This document shows positions 34,849 through 42,690 of a DNA stretch of 44,064 nt, one piece after another (the stretch's first letter is position 1; each line of letters starts with the position of its first letter). The DNA lies in assembly GCA_029777945.1 (NCBI GenBank), contig JAKORG010000044.1, positions 1 through 44,064 on the forward strand, given 5' to 3'. This DNA comes from Deltaproteobacteria bacterium (GTDB taxonomy: Bacteria; Desulfobacterota; Syntrophorhabdia; Syntrophorhabdales; Syntrophorhabdaceae). The notes beneath the pieces are model-generated. The model was not told the origin of the DNA. It was given only the letters and a program-made list of their open reading frames with translations, and made no database searches. The translations under genes and the position numbers were made by a program.

Positions 34849-35442
34849 TCATTTTTTTGTGGTAAATACTACCAGAAACTTAGCTGGTCTATCTCCTATA
34901 CTTTTTGAATAATGAGGTTTACTGGAATCAAACAGATAGCAATCACCTTCTTCAACGATATAACTTTTACCGTCGTAGACAAACTCCTGCTTCCCCTCCA
35001 GCATAAAGGTCAGCTCTTCACCTTCATGTATCAAAGGTTCTTTTGGAAACTCAAAACCGGCAGTTAGTAAAAAGGCATCCATTAATCTGTTCACTTTCTT
35101 GTATGTAAGTGATTCATATGTATATTCAGGGCTTCCATTAGGTCTTACAACTATTCGGCGTTCTGCAGGCTTGACTATAGAAAGGTGTTCCTCATTTTCT
35201 CTTGGAATTTCACCTGTTAGTAAAAACATAACATCAACGTTAAGTACATAGGCTATTTTAGTCAGGGTACTTATAGGTGGTTCTCTTTTCATGTTTTCTA
35301 TTTGTGAAAGATAACTTTTAGCAAATCCTGTTTTTTTTGACAATTCTTCTAAGGTAATACCCTTATCTCGCCTTAATTTGTTTATTCTTTTAGCTATTGA
35401 TTTCCATATCTCTCTTGTTTTTTCTTCGGCATCTTTCATCAT
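34849..35442 (-). CDS. XRE family regulator with cupin domain (module 2)
   Basis: A 197-residue regulator: N-terminal XRE HTH (RINKLRRDKGITLEELSKKTGFAKSYLSQIENMKREPPISTL) and cupin sensor (EPLIHEGEELTFMLEGKQEFVYDGKSYIVEEGDCYLFDSSKPHYSKSI). The frame can be read from a TTG at 35469, but its own -10 element lies inside that extension, so ATG 35442 or 35439 is chosen; the leader would then be only a few bases. It probably controls module 2 in response to the imported acid. 67 bases separate it from dctP. Confidence 0.87.
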   Translation of the reverse strand: MMKDAEEKTREIWKSIAKRINKLRRDKGITLEELSKKTGFAKSYLSQIENMKREPPISTLTKIAYVLNVDVMFLLTGEIPRENEEHLSIVKPAERRIVVRPNGSPEYTYESLTYKKVNRLMDAFLLTAGFEFPKEPLIHEGEELTFMLEGKQEFVYDGKSYIVEEGDCYLFDSSKPHYSKSIGDRPAKFLVVFTTKK

Positions 35443-35451
35443 GGTTAAAGT

Positions 35452-35515
35452 ATTTATAACTTTTAGCAAACTTTGTCAATAAAAAAATATATTTTTTTTG
35501 CTAATAGCAAAAAAA
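35452..35515 (-). promoter_or_regulatory. promoter and palindromic operator of the module 2 regulator
   Basis: On the minus strand TTGACA (35479-35474) is followed 15-17 bases later by an AT-rich -10 (TATAAATA, 35458-35451). A perfect 23-base palindrome, TTTTTTTGCTA-A-TAGCAAAAAAA, lies at 35493-35515, and a further half-site TAGCAAA at 35464-35470 lies between -35 and -10. Binding of the regulator to both would repress its own promoter. Confidence 0.72.
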
Positions 35516-35818
35516 TGGAACAAAACATATGCGGTAATTGCTACAAAAAGATGATTCAAACTTAAGTGAAACCCGTCCCTGAGAGAAAAGCAGTTACATT
35601 TTCAATTTGCTTTTGATTTAGGCACAACCACCGTATAATAGACTGTCACATTCTCTATAACTCGCGCCCCCCATATACTGAATACAGGTAGTAGGAACAG
35701 AACTCCCTGCATTCTGTAACACACATAAAGTACTGTAGATATTCATATGACCTGTTTTTTATATTATTAGCCAAATATGCTATTATTAGTGAGTCGATTT
35801 TAATAAGGAGATAATGCC
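35516..35818. other. non-coding stretch between module 2 and the IS element
   Basis: No gene is supported. The last part is the untranslated start of the IS3-like element: TTAGCC at about 35769 may belong to its left inverted repeat, and AAGGAG lies before its first ATG. Confidence 0.4.
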
Positions 35819-36124
35819 ATGGAAGAAAAACAAAAGGCAACAAGAAGGTCATTTACACCGGAACAGAAGTTTGAAACCGTAAAAGACATAGAACGTCACC
35901 CAACACTGAAAGAAGGACTTCAAAAATACCAGCTAGCAGATTCCCTCTACCGGAAATGGAAAAGACAGCTTATGGTAGGCGTCCGTGCCTCAATGAGAAA
36001 TACCAAACCATTAAAATCCCCTGACCTAAAAAGACTTGAAGAAGAAAACAGAAGGCTAAAAGAGGTTGTATTAAATCAGTCATTAATGATCACCAGCTTA
36101 AAAAGGCAGATGAATTTGGATTAG
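35819..36124 (+). CDS. IS3-family transposase OrfA (second IS type)
   Basis: A 101-residue OrfA with an N-terminal helix-turn-helix (RRSFTPEQKFETVKDIERHPTLKEGLQKYQLADSLYRKWKRQL) and a C-terminal leucine-zipper-like helix (LKRLEEENRRLKEVVLNQSLMITSLKRQM). It binds the element ends together with OrfB. The frame is intact and has AAGGAG upstream, but its OrfB is ruined, so it cannot transpose alone. It is a different IS3 type from copies 1 and 2. Confidence 0.82.
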   Translation: MEEKQKATRRSFTPEQKFETVKDIERHPTLKEGLQKYQLADSLYRKWKRQLMVGVRASMRNTKPLKSPDLKRLEEENRRLKEVVLNQSLMITSLKRQMNLD

Positions 36125-36138
36125 GACCAGGACATCTT

Positions 36139-37097
36139 ATGGAAGAACAAAAAAAGCAGATCATACAATTTGTAAAGGAACAAAAAGAAAAAGGATATAC
36201 TGTCTCGGCATAAAAAGACCTACCTACCATCAAAGGGTAAAGCCCATGAACTCACCCCCTATGAAAAAACAGCCATCGAAGAGGTGAAAAAGGAATATCC
36301 CCATCTTCGCCACAGAAAGATACAGGGCATATTACAAAACAGAGGATCATATCTCTCATACAGTTCCGTCTACAATCATCTAAAATCTCTAAACATGATA
36401 GAACCCTATGAAAGAAGACCATCTCCATTAAAAGAACCAAGATATAACATATGGAGAAAAAACCTCATGTGGGGGTGTGACTGGACAAGACTGCTTATAA
36501 ATCATCTTCGCTGGTATCTACTTATCTTAATCGACTTCTTCTCCCGTTATATAATCTCATATGGCATATTTCCTTCTATTAATGCATCACACGTAAAGCA
36601 TATATATAAGATGGGGTGAAAGAACAGGGCATAGAAAAAGATCATTACATCCTGCCTGAACTAAGAGTAGACAGGGGCTCCCCCAATACATCCCTTGTTA
36701 CAAAAGAGTTCTTTGACATAATAGGTGCTGACCTATCCTTTGCCAGGGTGAGAAGACCAACGGATAATGCCTTAACTGAAAGATTTTTTGGTACTGCAAA
36801 GCAGGAGGAAATCTATATTGTAGGAAGCTATCCTGATGAACGCTCTGCATGGGAAGAGATAGGTTCATACATATACACATACAATCATGAACGGCCTATC
36901 AGTCTTTATGGAATTTTACCCCTGCCCATATACATGAGGTAAACAACAATACTAAAATACTTGAAGAGCTGGAAAGGTTAAAGCAAAATACACGACTTAA
37001 AAGAAAACGCTATTGGGAGCAGAAACAATTGACAGGTTTGGATACAGAAGACGACTTACAAAAATATGGGATTTTGTCTAAATTAAAAAAAACTTGA
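36139..37097 (+). pseudogene. IS3-family transposase OrfB, broken
   Basis: OrfB begins MEEQKKQIIQFVKEQKEKGY and stops at about 36213. It resumes in other frames at 36246 (HELTPYEKTAIEEVKKEYPHLRHRKIQGIL), at 36616 (VKEQGIEKDHYILPELRVDRGSPNT) and after 36910 (FTPAHIHEVNNNTKILEEL). The DDE catalytic residues are still visible: Asp in WGCDWT, Asp in LRVDRGSPN and Glu in NALTERFFGT. At least one deletion (after KGYTVSA) and three frame changes make it dead. Confidence 0.82.
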
Positions 37098-37099
37098 CA

Positions 37100-37625
37100 A
37101 TGGGCTAACTTTATTTCAAGACTAAGGCGGGCCTCCTCTATCTTTCTTTTTGAAGGTGGTCTTATAAGCCATGCGTAGTAACCACTTTTTGATACTGATA
37201 ATACCCTACACATAACTGGGAGAGGATATATGAGTCGCATGTTTTTTATAAATGCATACTTCACCGCGACTCCTTTGCAAAGTATGCTACGGCTTTTTTT
37301 AATATATCCATTTCCATTTTAACTTCAGCTAACTCCCGTTTAAGGCGGGTAAGTTCCATCTTTTCGTTATCTACTGGTTTGTGTTTCCTTAAAGACTCTA
37401 TGGGTTTTCCTGCTCTCAGTTTTTTCACCCAGTAGTCTAATGTTGATTTAGGTATGGATAGTCTTTGAAGCTGCCTCTGCAATAGATAATCCACCTTCTA
37501 TATTCATCTTTACTGCTTCTTCCTTAAATTCCTTTGTAAATACTGCCTTTGGAATCACATCCATTATGACACCTCCGTTATTAGTGTATTAATTTATAAC
37601 TTTGGTGTCCATTAAATTCATCATA
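37100..37625 (-). mobile_element. IS3-family remnant: orfA and the start of orfB (copy 2)
   Basis: OrfA starts at ATG 37564 (MDVIPKAVFTKEFKEEAVKM, GGAGG upstream) but is broken at TTCAAAG by one extra A and resumes as SIPKSTLDYWVKKLRAGKPI to 37261. OrfB starts at 37264 (MKYAFIKNMRLIYPLPVMCR) and is cut at about 37100, where the broken second IS begins. Homologous to copy 1 at 21682-21980, in the opposite orientation, so the two face each other as in a composite transposon. Confidence 0.8.
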
Positions 37626-37642
37626 AATCAATGTTTATAGAG

Positions 37643-37988
37643 AAAAAGCAGTAAAGATGAATATAAGGTAGATTATCTATTTAAAAGTAAGTAGCCAACC
37701 AAAGACATTGCCAACGAAATAAACAAAATAGACGAGATAGACCAGACAGACGAGACAGACCAATGTGTGAGGCAGTATGAGTAAAGTTTCGTGTCTATTA
37801 TTTGCATCAGGGGTCACTTTTAGGTTCCCTATTATAAACGATCACCAAGGGAATATAGAATGATGCAAAATAAGTTAGAGAGGTGTCCGGTTTGATGGGG
37901 GTAAGTCCACACCTCATGAATTAGATTTTCATAAATCTGAATAAGTAAGTCCCGCAATATGTGGGGGGCTTACAAAAAAAGGAGGGTA
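37643..37988. repeat. IS debris, tandem repeat and hairpin without a gene
   Basis: GCAGTAAAGATGAATATA at about 37650 is a plus-strand scrap of the same orfA. 37730-37764 holds two tandem 18-base units (AGACGAGATAGACCAGAC and a variant). 37792-37823 repeats the sequence at 21983. GTAAG (37945-37949) and CTTAC (37969-37973) with inner C/G runs form a hairpin that lies 16 bases after the CoA-transferase stop and may end that minus-strand operon, although a T-run is lacking. Confidence 0.55.
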
Positions 37989-39275
37989 TTATATTATGAT
38001 GTGGTATATCTCATATGCTTTTTTTGCAAGTTCATCTTTGAATGCGGGATCAGCTATATTGATGAGCGCTTTCATCCGTTCCTTTACTGTCTTACCTTTA
38101 AGTGCCGCTATGCCAAAATCAGTTACAATATAATCAACATCATTTCTCGAAGTGGTAACAGCCGCGCCTGTCTTCAAAGTAGGAACAATCCTTGATATTC
38201 CACCTTTTGTAGTGCTTGGCAGAGCAATGATAGCTTTACCTCCTTCTGACATTCGAGCTCCTCTGACAAAATCAATTTGGCCCCCGACACCACTGAACTG
38301 TTTTGGCCCCAGCGTATCTGCGCATACCTGCCCCAGTAGATCGACCTCAAGGGCGGAGTTTATGGCGACCATCTTTTTATTTTGCGCTATTATGTAAGGA
38401 TTATTTGTGTAGTCAACGGTTCTCATTTCAATGATAGGGTTATCATCCACCCAGTCGTAAAATTCGCGGGAACCCATGAGAAAGTTGCATATTATCTTTC
38501 CTTTATGAAGCGTCTTCTGCCTTCCCGTTATGACTCCTTTTTCAACCAGGTGCTTTACGCCGTCCGACACCATTTCCGAGTGAATGCCAAGATCTTTGAA
38601 GCTGGTAAGGTTTTTTAGGACCGCATCGGGTATCCCGCCAATACCGAGCTGGAGGGTACAGCCGTCTTCGATAAGCTCGGCAACGTGCCTTCCGATGTTC
38701 TCTTCGACCTCTGTTAGCTGTCCGCTCTTCAGTTCATGGATAGGCATATTCACTTCTACAAAGCAGTCGATCTGAGAGACATGGATAAATGAATCGCCGT
38801 GCGTCCTCGGCATGGTTGGGTTCACCTCAGCTATGACCGTTCGCGCGCACTCTACCGCCTTTTTTGTGTAATCCACAGAAACGCCAAGGCTACAGAACCC
38901 TTTTTTATCAGGAGGTGAGACAGTTACCATAGCGATGTCCACCGGAAGAACAGTCTCAAAAAGAAAAGGTATCTCACTAAAAAAGTACGGAATATAATCG
39001 GCTCTGTTTTCCCAGATCGCTTCCCTTGTGGGTCCTCCTGTAAAAAGTGAAACATGGCGGAAGCTTCCCGCATATTTAGGCTTGCAATACAAGGCTTCCC
39101 CCATGGGGACCATATGGACGATCTCAACTCCCTTGAGTTCGTCCATCCTCTGCATAAGTGCAACGGGAAGGACCAAGGGCTCTCCGGCCGCATGTGAAAA
39201 TACAATTCTATCCCCTGACTTTACCCTTTTGACCGCCTCTTCGGCAGTACAGATCTTTTCCCGGTAATGATTCAT
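37989..39275 (-). CDS. abfT: 4-hydroxybutyrate CoA-transferase (acetyl-CoA hydrolase/transferase family)
   Basis: A 428-residue family I CoA-transferase. Marks are KSGDRIVFSHAAGEP, GLGIGGIPDAVL-like LQLGIGGIPDAVLKNL, and the active-site Glu234 in LGIHSEMVSDGV, which forms the CoA thioester. The C-terminal GVGGQIDFVRGARMSEGGKAIIALPST is typical of the Cat2/AbfT group. With the dehydratase two genes upstream, moving CoA from acetyl-CoA or butyryl-CoA to 4-hydroxybutyrate fits best. Its ATG overlaps the stop of the small Cys-rich gene by four bases. Confidence 0.88.
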   Translation of the reverse strand: MNHYREKICTAEEAVKRVKSGDRIVFSHAAGEPLVLPVALMQRMDELKGVEIVHMVPMGEALYCKPKYAGSFRHVSLFTGGPTREAIWENRADYIPYFFSEIPFLFETVLPVDIAMVTVSPPDKKGFCSLGVSVDYTKKAVECARTVIAEVNPTMPRTHGDSFIHVSQIDCFVEVNMPIHELKSGQLTEVEENIGRHVAELIEDGCTLQLGIGGIPDAVLKNLTSFKDLGIHSEMVSDGVKHLVEKGVITGRQKTLHKGKIICNFLMGSREFYDWVDDNPIIEMRTVDYTNNPYIIAQNKKMVAINSALEVDLLGQVCADTLGPKQFSGVGGQIDFVRGARMSEGGKAIIALPSTTKGGISRIVPTLKTGAAVTTSRNDVDYIVTDFGIAALKGKTVKERMKALINIADPAFKDELAKKAYEIYHIII

Positions 39276-39514
39276 TCTTTCCCTCCTTTATCAACGCGGC
39301 ATCTCTCCTGCTTGAATACTTCACAGACAAGCAGATCTAATCTCTTTTGTGCGCTGTCGGATCTCGTCTTCTTTGTCATACACATCCTAGAGCACCCGTT
39401 GACGCATATCAGAACATCGTCATCTGTATTTGAAGCTATCTTTTCAATAGCCTTTCTTATCTTTCTCGGGTCTACCTCTGGGTTGCAATTGCCGCAATAT
39501 CTTACACGTCCCAC
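39272..39514 (-). CDS. small cysteine-rich protein, unknown function
   Basis: An 80-residue protein with RYCGNCNPEVDP at the N-terminus (C7, C10) and VLICVNGCSRMCMTKKT in the middle (C37, C41, C45). The layout resembles a thioredoxin-like or [2Fe-2S]-type small metal protein. The same CGNCNP start is known from uncharacterised anaerobe proteins. It sits 16 bases after the dehydratase and overlaps the CoA-transferase start, so it is tightly built into this operon and may serve the dehydratase's Fe-S centre or electron supply; this is an inference. Confidence 0.75.
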   Translation of the reverse strand: MGRVRYCGNCNPEVDPRKIRKAIEKIASNTDDDVLICVNGCSRMCMTKKTRSDSAQKRLDLLVCEVFKQERCRVDKGGKE

Positions 39515-39530
39515 AAATCAGCCCGAACAA

Positions 39531-40985
39531 TCAGTCCTTCTTTATCCCTGCCAACTTCTCTGCCTGCTCAGCCTTGTAATCAAAGTTTGCTAGTCTCCCA
39601 ATCATGATTTTCTGTGCTTGGGGAGAACCTGCACCATGAAGCGATTCTGTTAGATATCCTACTGCACCCATTCCAAGGGTAAGGTTCTCTATCAATCTCT
39701 GCATTCTGCACCTTTCCTCTGTGCTGTATTCCGTTGCGCTTCTGAAATATTTTTCGAGATATTTGCCTATCTCAGGGTTTTTGAAGTCCTGCTCTCCGGG
39801 CAATGTCACTAAGAGCCCTTCTGCTATATCTTGGGCTAGCCTAGCGATAAGATAGGGAAGATGGGTTACATGTAGCTTGCATACGTTCGCAAGAAGTAAG
39901 TCGATAAGATAGGTCCCTGAAGGCGTCGGTTTACCCTCGGCGGAGCATGCCACTCCGCAAGCGTAAATGGTCTCATTCAGGTGTGTCATCTCTATCAATT
40001 TATCTTTCACGTGCGTGGCCTTTTCGACACCCTGGATCTTTGAAATAGCATGAGCAGCTCCTATAAGGACATCTCCTACACCACTTTTACATCCTCCGTA
40101 ACTCTGTCTGTGGTATCCTGCAAATCTCTCCACAAGTAAGCCAGAATACTGATACTCGCCGCACATAAAAACCCTTTCCCAAGGCACAAAAACATCGTCG
40201 AATACAATAAGCGCCTCCTGGCCTCCGAAATTGGCGTTTCCCACATCAATGGTTCCTTCTTCGAGTCTTCTCGTGTCACATGACTGCCTTCCGTAGACAT
40301 AGAATATACCATTGGCGTCAGCCGGGACGGCAAAACAGAGGGCGTATTCCTTGTCAGCCTCACGCATCGTCTGGGTAGGCATAACAAGTATCTCATGGGA
40401 ATTAACCGCCCCAGTCTGATGGGCCTTTGCACCTCTTACAACGATACCATTAGGCTTTCTTTCTACAACGTGGACAAACTGGTCTGGGTCCTTCTGGCTT
40501 GAAGGGGAAAGCTTCCTGTCCCCTTTCGTATCGGTCATAGCACCGTCTACGACAAGGTCGTTTTCCTGTATATACTCAAGATACGCGCGAAATCTTTTGT
40601 TGTAATCTGTCCCATAATGCTTGTCCATTTCATAGGTCACAGAGTCGACCGCATTAAAACCGTCAAACCCCACACATCTCTGGAAACAGCAGCCAGTCTT
40701 ATGACCCAGAAGTCTTTGCATTTTGACTTTTTTTATAAGGTCATCGGTACTCTGGTGTAAATGTGTGAAACGGTTAATCTTTTTCCCTGTTAGACTTGAT
40801 TGGACTGTTAACAACTCTTCATATTCTGATTGCTGGGCAAGTTCATAAGTCATTGCACATGCATTAATAGATGGCCTGATAATTGGGTGGTCTACATAAT
40901 TTTGTACTTCCTCACCAAGAAGGAAAATTCTTTTCTTCATCCTCTTGAGACTTTCTATATATTCCTCTTTTGTTTTGAGAGCCAT
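39531..40985 (-). CDS. abfD: 4-hydroxybutyryl-CoA dehydratase (vinylacetyl-CoA isomerase)
   Basis: A 484-residue flavoprotein that dehydrates 4-hydroxybutyryl-CoA to crotonyl-CoA by a ketyl-radical mechanism using FAD and a [4Fe-4S] cluster. The cluster ligands are visible: C100 and C104 in TGCCFQRCVG, and the pair HRQSYGGC (His with Cys seven residues on), which match C99, C103, H292 and C299 of the Clostridium enzyme. This sets it apart from 4-hydroxyphenylacetate hydroxylases of the same fold. GGAGG precedes the ATG. First gene of a three-gene operon behind a sigma-54 promoter. Confidence 0.95.
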   Translation of the reverse strand: MALKTKEEYIESLKRMKKRIFLLGEEVQNYVDHPIIRPSINACAMTYELAQQSEYEELLTVQSSLTGKKINRFTHLHQSTDDLIKKVKMQRLLGHKTGCCFQRCVGFDGFNAVDSVTYEMDKHYGTDYNKRFRAYLEYIQENDLVVDGAMTDTKGDRKLSPSSQKDPDQFVHVVERKPNGIVVRGAKAHQTGAVNSHEILVMPTQTMREADKEYALCFAVPADANGIFYVYGRQSCDTRRLEEGTIDVGNANFGGQEALIVFDDVFVPWERVFMCGEYQYSGLLVERFAGYHRQSYGGCKSGVGDVLIGAAHAISKIQGVEKATHVKDKLIEMTHLNETIYACGVACSAEGKPTPSGTYLIDLLLANVCKLHVTHLPYLIARLAQDIAEGLLVTLPGEQDFKNPEIGKYLEKYFRSATEYSTEERCRMQRLIENLTLGMGAVGYLTESLHGAGSPQAQKIMIGRLANFDYKAEQAEKLAGIKKD

Positions 40986-41044
40986 ATTTATCCTCCTTCT
41001 GTGATATTCTCAATAATCTTTATTATTATTCAATATCTTAAAAA

Positions 41045-41060
41045 AGCAATTTATATGCCA
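41045..41060 (-). promoter_or_regulatory. sigma-54 promoter of the abfD operon
   Basis: On the minus strand TGGCAT (41060-41055) and TTGCT (41049-41045) keep GG-N10-GC spacing; one base differs from TGGCAC. Transcription would start at about 41034, leaving a 50-base leader before abfD. Confidence 0.78.
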
Positions 41061-41143
41061 TAGAATAACAGTACACAATTCAATTTAAATATACAGATAA
41101 TATTAATTTTATAATTATTACAATATGTTACATCTAAATATCC

Positions 41144-41212
41144 TCATAAGTATACCCTTATGATATGTATTAATTTTTGATTGTTCTATATTGATGCAAG
41201 AATGCATCAATA
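41144..41212 (-). promoter_or_regulatory. palindrome and hairpin between livF and abfD
   Basis: TCATAAG (41144-41150) and CTTATGA (41157-41163) form a dyad about 84-103 bases before the -24 element, a usual place for an activator site. TATTGATGCA (41189-41198) and TGCATCAATA (41203-41212) form a ten-base-pair hairpin ten bases after the livF stop; it may end the liv transcript, though no T-run follows. Confidence 0.5.
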
Positions 41213-41222
41213 GAATATGGGA

Positions 41223-41933
41223 TTAGACTGCAAGGTATTGCTTTTTGATGTCTTCATCCTTCTTGAAAGTCTCTATCTCTGCTTCATATCTGATATATCC
41301 TTTATCGATAATAGCAACATGGTCAGATACAGCCATAGCAAACTTAATATTTTGTTCTGAAAGGAGTATCGTTGTTCCAACTTCTTTCAGTTTCAATAAA
41401 AGGTCTTTGAGAGTCTTTACTATCACAGGACTCAATCCTTCTGTTGGTTCATCAAGAAGAAGTAATAGTGGATTTCCCATAAGCGTTCTTGCTATAGTAA
41501 GCATCTGCTGTTCGCCTCCGGATAATGTTCCAGCCGGCCTTGACTGAAACTCTTTCAGAATCGGGAAGAACTTATATACAAGGTCAAGGTTCCAAATGCC
41601 TTTTCTGCCCTTTCCCATAATAGCACCGAGAATCAGATTCTCCTTAACCGTTAGAGGTCCAAAAATTCTTCGGTCTTCAGGAACAAGACCCAATCCTAAA
41701 CGGGCTATCTTATATGGCTTCATGCCTGTTATATCTTTTCCATTAAAAAAAACTTTTCCATTTTTCGGGACAATGTCCATTACAATGGTTTTGAAGGTTA
41801 TGGTCTTGCCTGCACCGTTTCGTCCCATAAGGCAAAACGTTTGACCCTCAAGAACTGTGAAACTGACATCAAATAATATATGACTTTTGCCGTAATAGGA
41901 GTTAATCTTATCTACAATCAAAATATCACCCAT
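41223..41933 (-). CDS. livF: branched-chain amino acid-type ABC transporter ATPase LivF
   Basis: A 236-residue ATPase: Walker A GRNGAGKT, Q-loop region LVPEDRRIFGPLTVKENL (LivF-type), signature LSGGEQQ, Walker B LLLLDEPTEGLSP, and SEQNIKFAMAVSDHVAII. I choose ATG 41933 with GAGGTG upstream; the longer frame would overlap livG by more than 30 bases. It is the last gene of the liv operon. The substrate class (branched amino acids, amides or aromatic acids) is not visible without a binding protein, which is not in the window. Confidence 0.93.
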   Translation of the reverse strand: MGDILIVDKINSYYGKSHILFDVSFTVLEGQTFCLMGRNGAGKTITFKTIVMDIVPKNGKVFFNGKDITGMKPYKIARLGLGLVPEDRRIFGPLTVKENLILGAIMGKGRKGIWNLDLVYKFFPILKEFQSRPAGTLSGGEQQMLTIARTLMGNPLLLLLDEPTEGLSPVIVKTLKDLLLKLKEVGTTILLSEQNIKFAMAVSDHVAIIDKGYIRYEAEIETFKKDEDIKKQYLAV

Positions 41934-41934
41934 T

Positions 41935-42690
41935 TTACAGCACCTCTTTTCCCAGATAGGCTTCAATTACAGCTTCATGCTCGCGTATATAATCCGGCGT
42001 ACCTTCTGCTATAAGCTGACCTTGTACAAGGACTCTGATAATCTGGGCAATACCAAATACCATATCCATATCATGCTCGATAAAAATCGTCGACAATTTG
42101 AAAAACTCATGGAGTTCTTTAAGAAGACCCATCATCTTAATTCTTTCATTGGGCGCCATTCCTGCGGTCGGTTCATCAAGCAATAGTATTTTAGGTTGCA
42201 AGGTCAGGGCTATCGCTATATCAAGGACCTTCATATCTCCATGAGATAATTCTGAAGCTTTCATATCCTTACAATGCCACAGCCCTATTTTTTTGAGAAT
42301 AAATTCTGTATGTTCCTTGGCATCTTTAAATGCCATTCTATCAATAAAAATCTTTGCATTTTTATGGAAATGCGAGAGAGAAGCAAGATATATATTATCG
42401 TAAACAGTCTCATCAAGAAATACACTTGCCACTTGAAATGCCCGAACCATACCAAGCTTGACAATGTGTTCAGGTCTTGCCCTAGTTATATCCTGACCTT
42501 CATATATAACAGTTCCTTCATCAGGTGGAATTAAACCTGTTATCAGATTGAAAAAGGTTGTTTTCCCTGCTCCGTTAGGTCCGATGATTGCAGACATCTC
42601 ACCCTTCTGGAAGACTATATTCAAGTGGTTTGTTACATGAATACCGCCAAAATGCTTGTCAAGATTTTTAATTTCCAGAATTGCAGACAA
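41935..42690 (-). CDS. livG: branched-chain amino acid-type ABC transporter ATPase LivG
   Basis: A 251-residue ATPase: IGPNGAGKTTFFNLITGLIPPDEG (Walker A), VRAFQVASVFLDETVYDN (Q-loop area), ASELSHGDMKVLDIAIAL (signature reads LSHGD where LSGGE/Q is usual), ILLLDEPTAGMAP (Walker B), IFIEHDMDMVFGIA. It starts with a TTG at 42690 with AAGGAG nearby and overlaps livM by 23 bases. The signature with His in place of Gly is typical of the LivG family. Confidence 0.92.
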   Translation of the reverse strand: MSAILEIKNLDKHFGGIHVTNHLNIVFQKGEMSAIIGPNGAGKTTFFNLITGLIPPDEGTVIYEGQDITRARPEHIVKLGMVRAFQVASVFLDETVYDNIYLASLSHFHKNAKIFIDRMAFKDAKEHTEFILKKIGLWHCKDMKASELSHGDMKVLDIAIALTLQPKILLLDEPTAGMAPNERIKMMGLLKELHEFFKLSTIFIEHDMDMVFGIAQIIRVLVQGQLIAEGTPDYIREHEAVIEAYLGKEVL

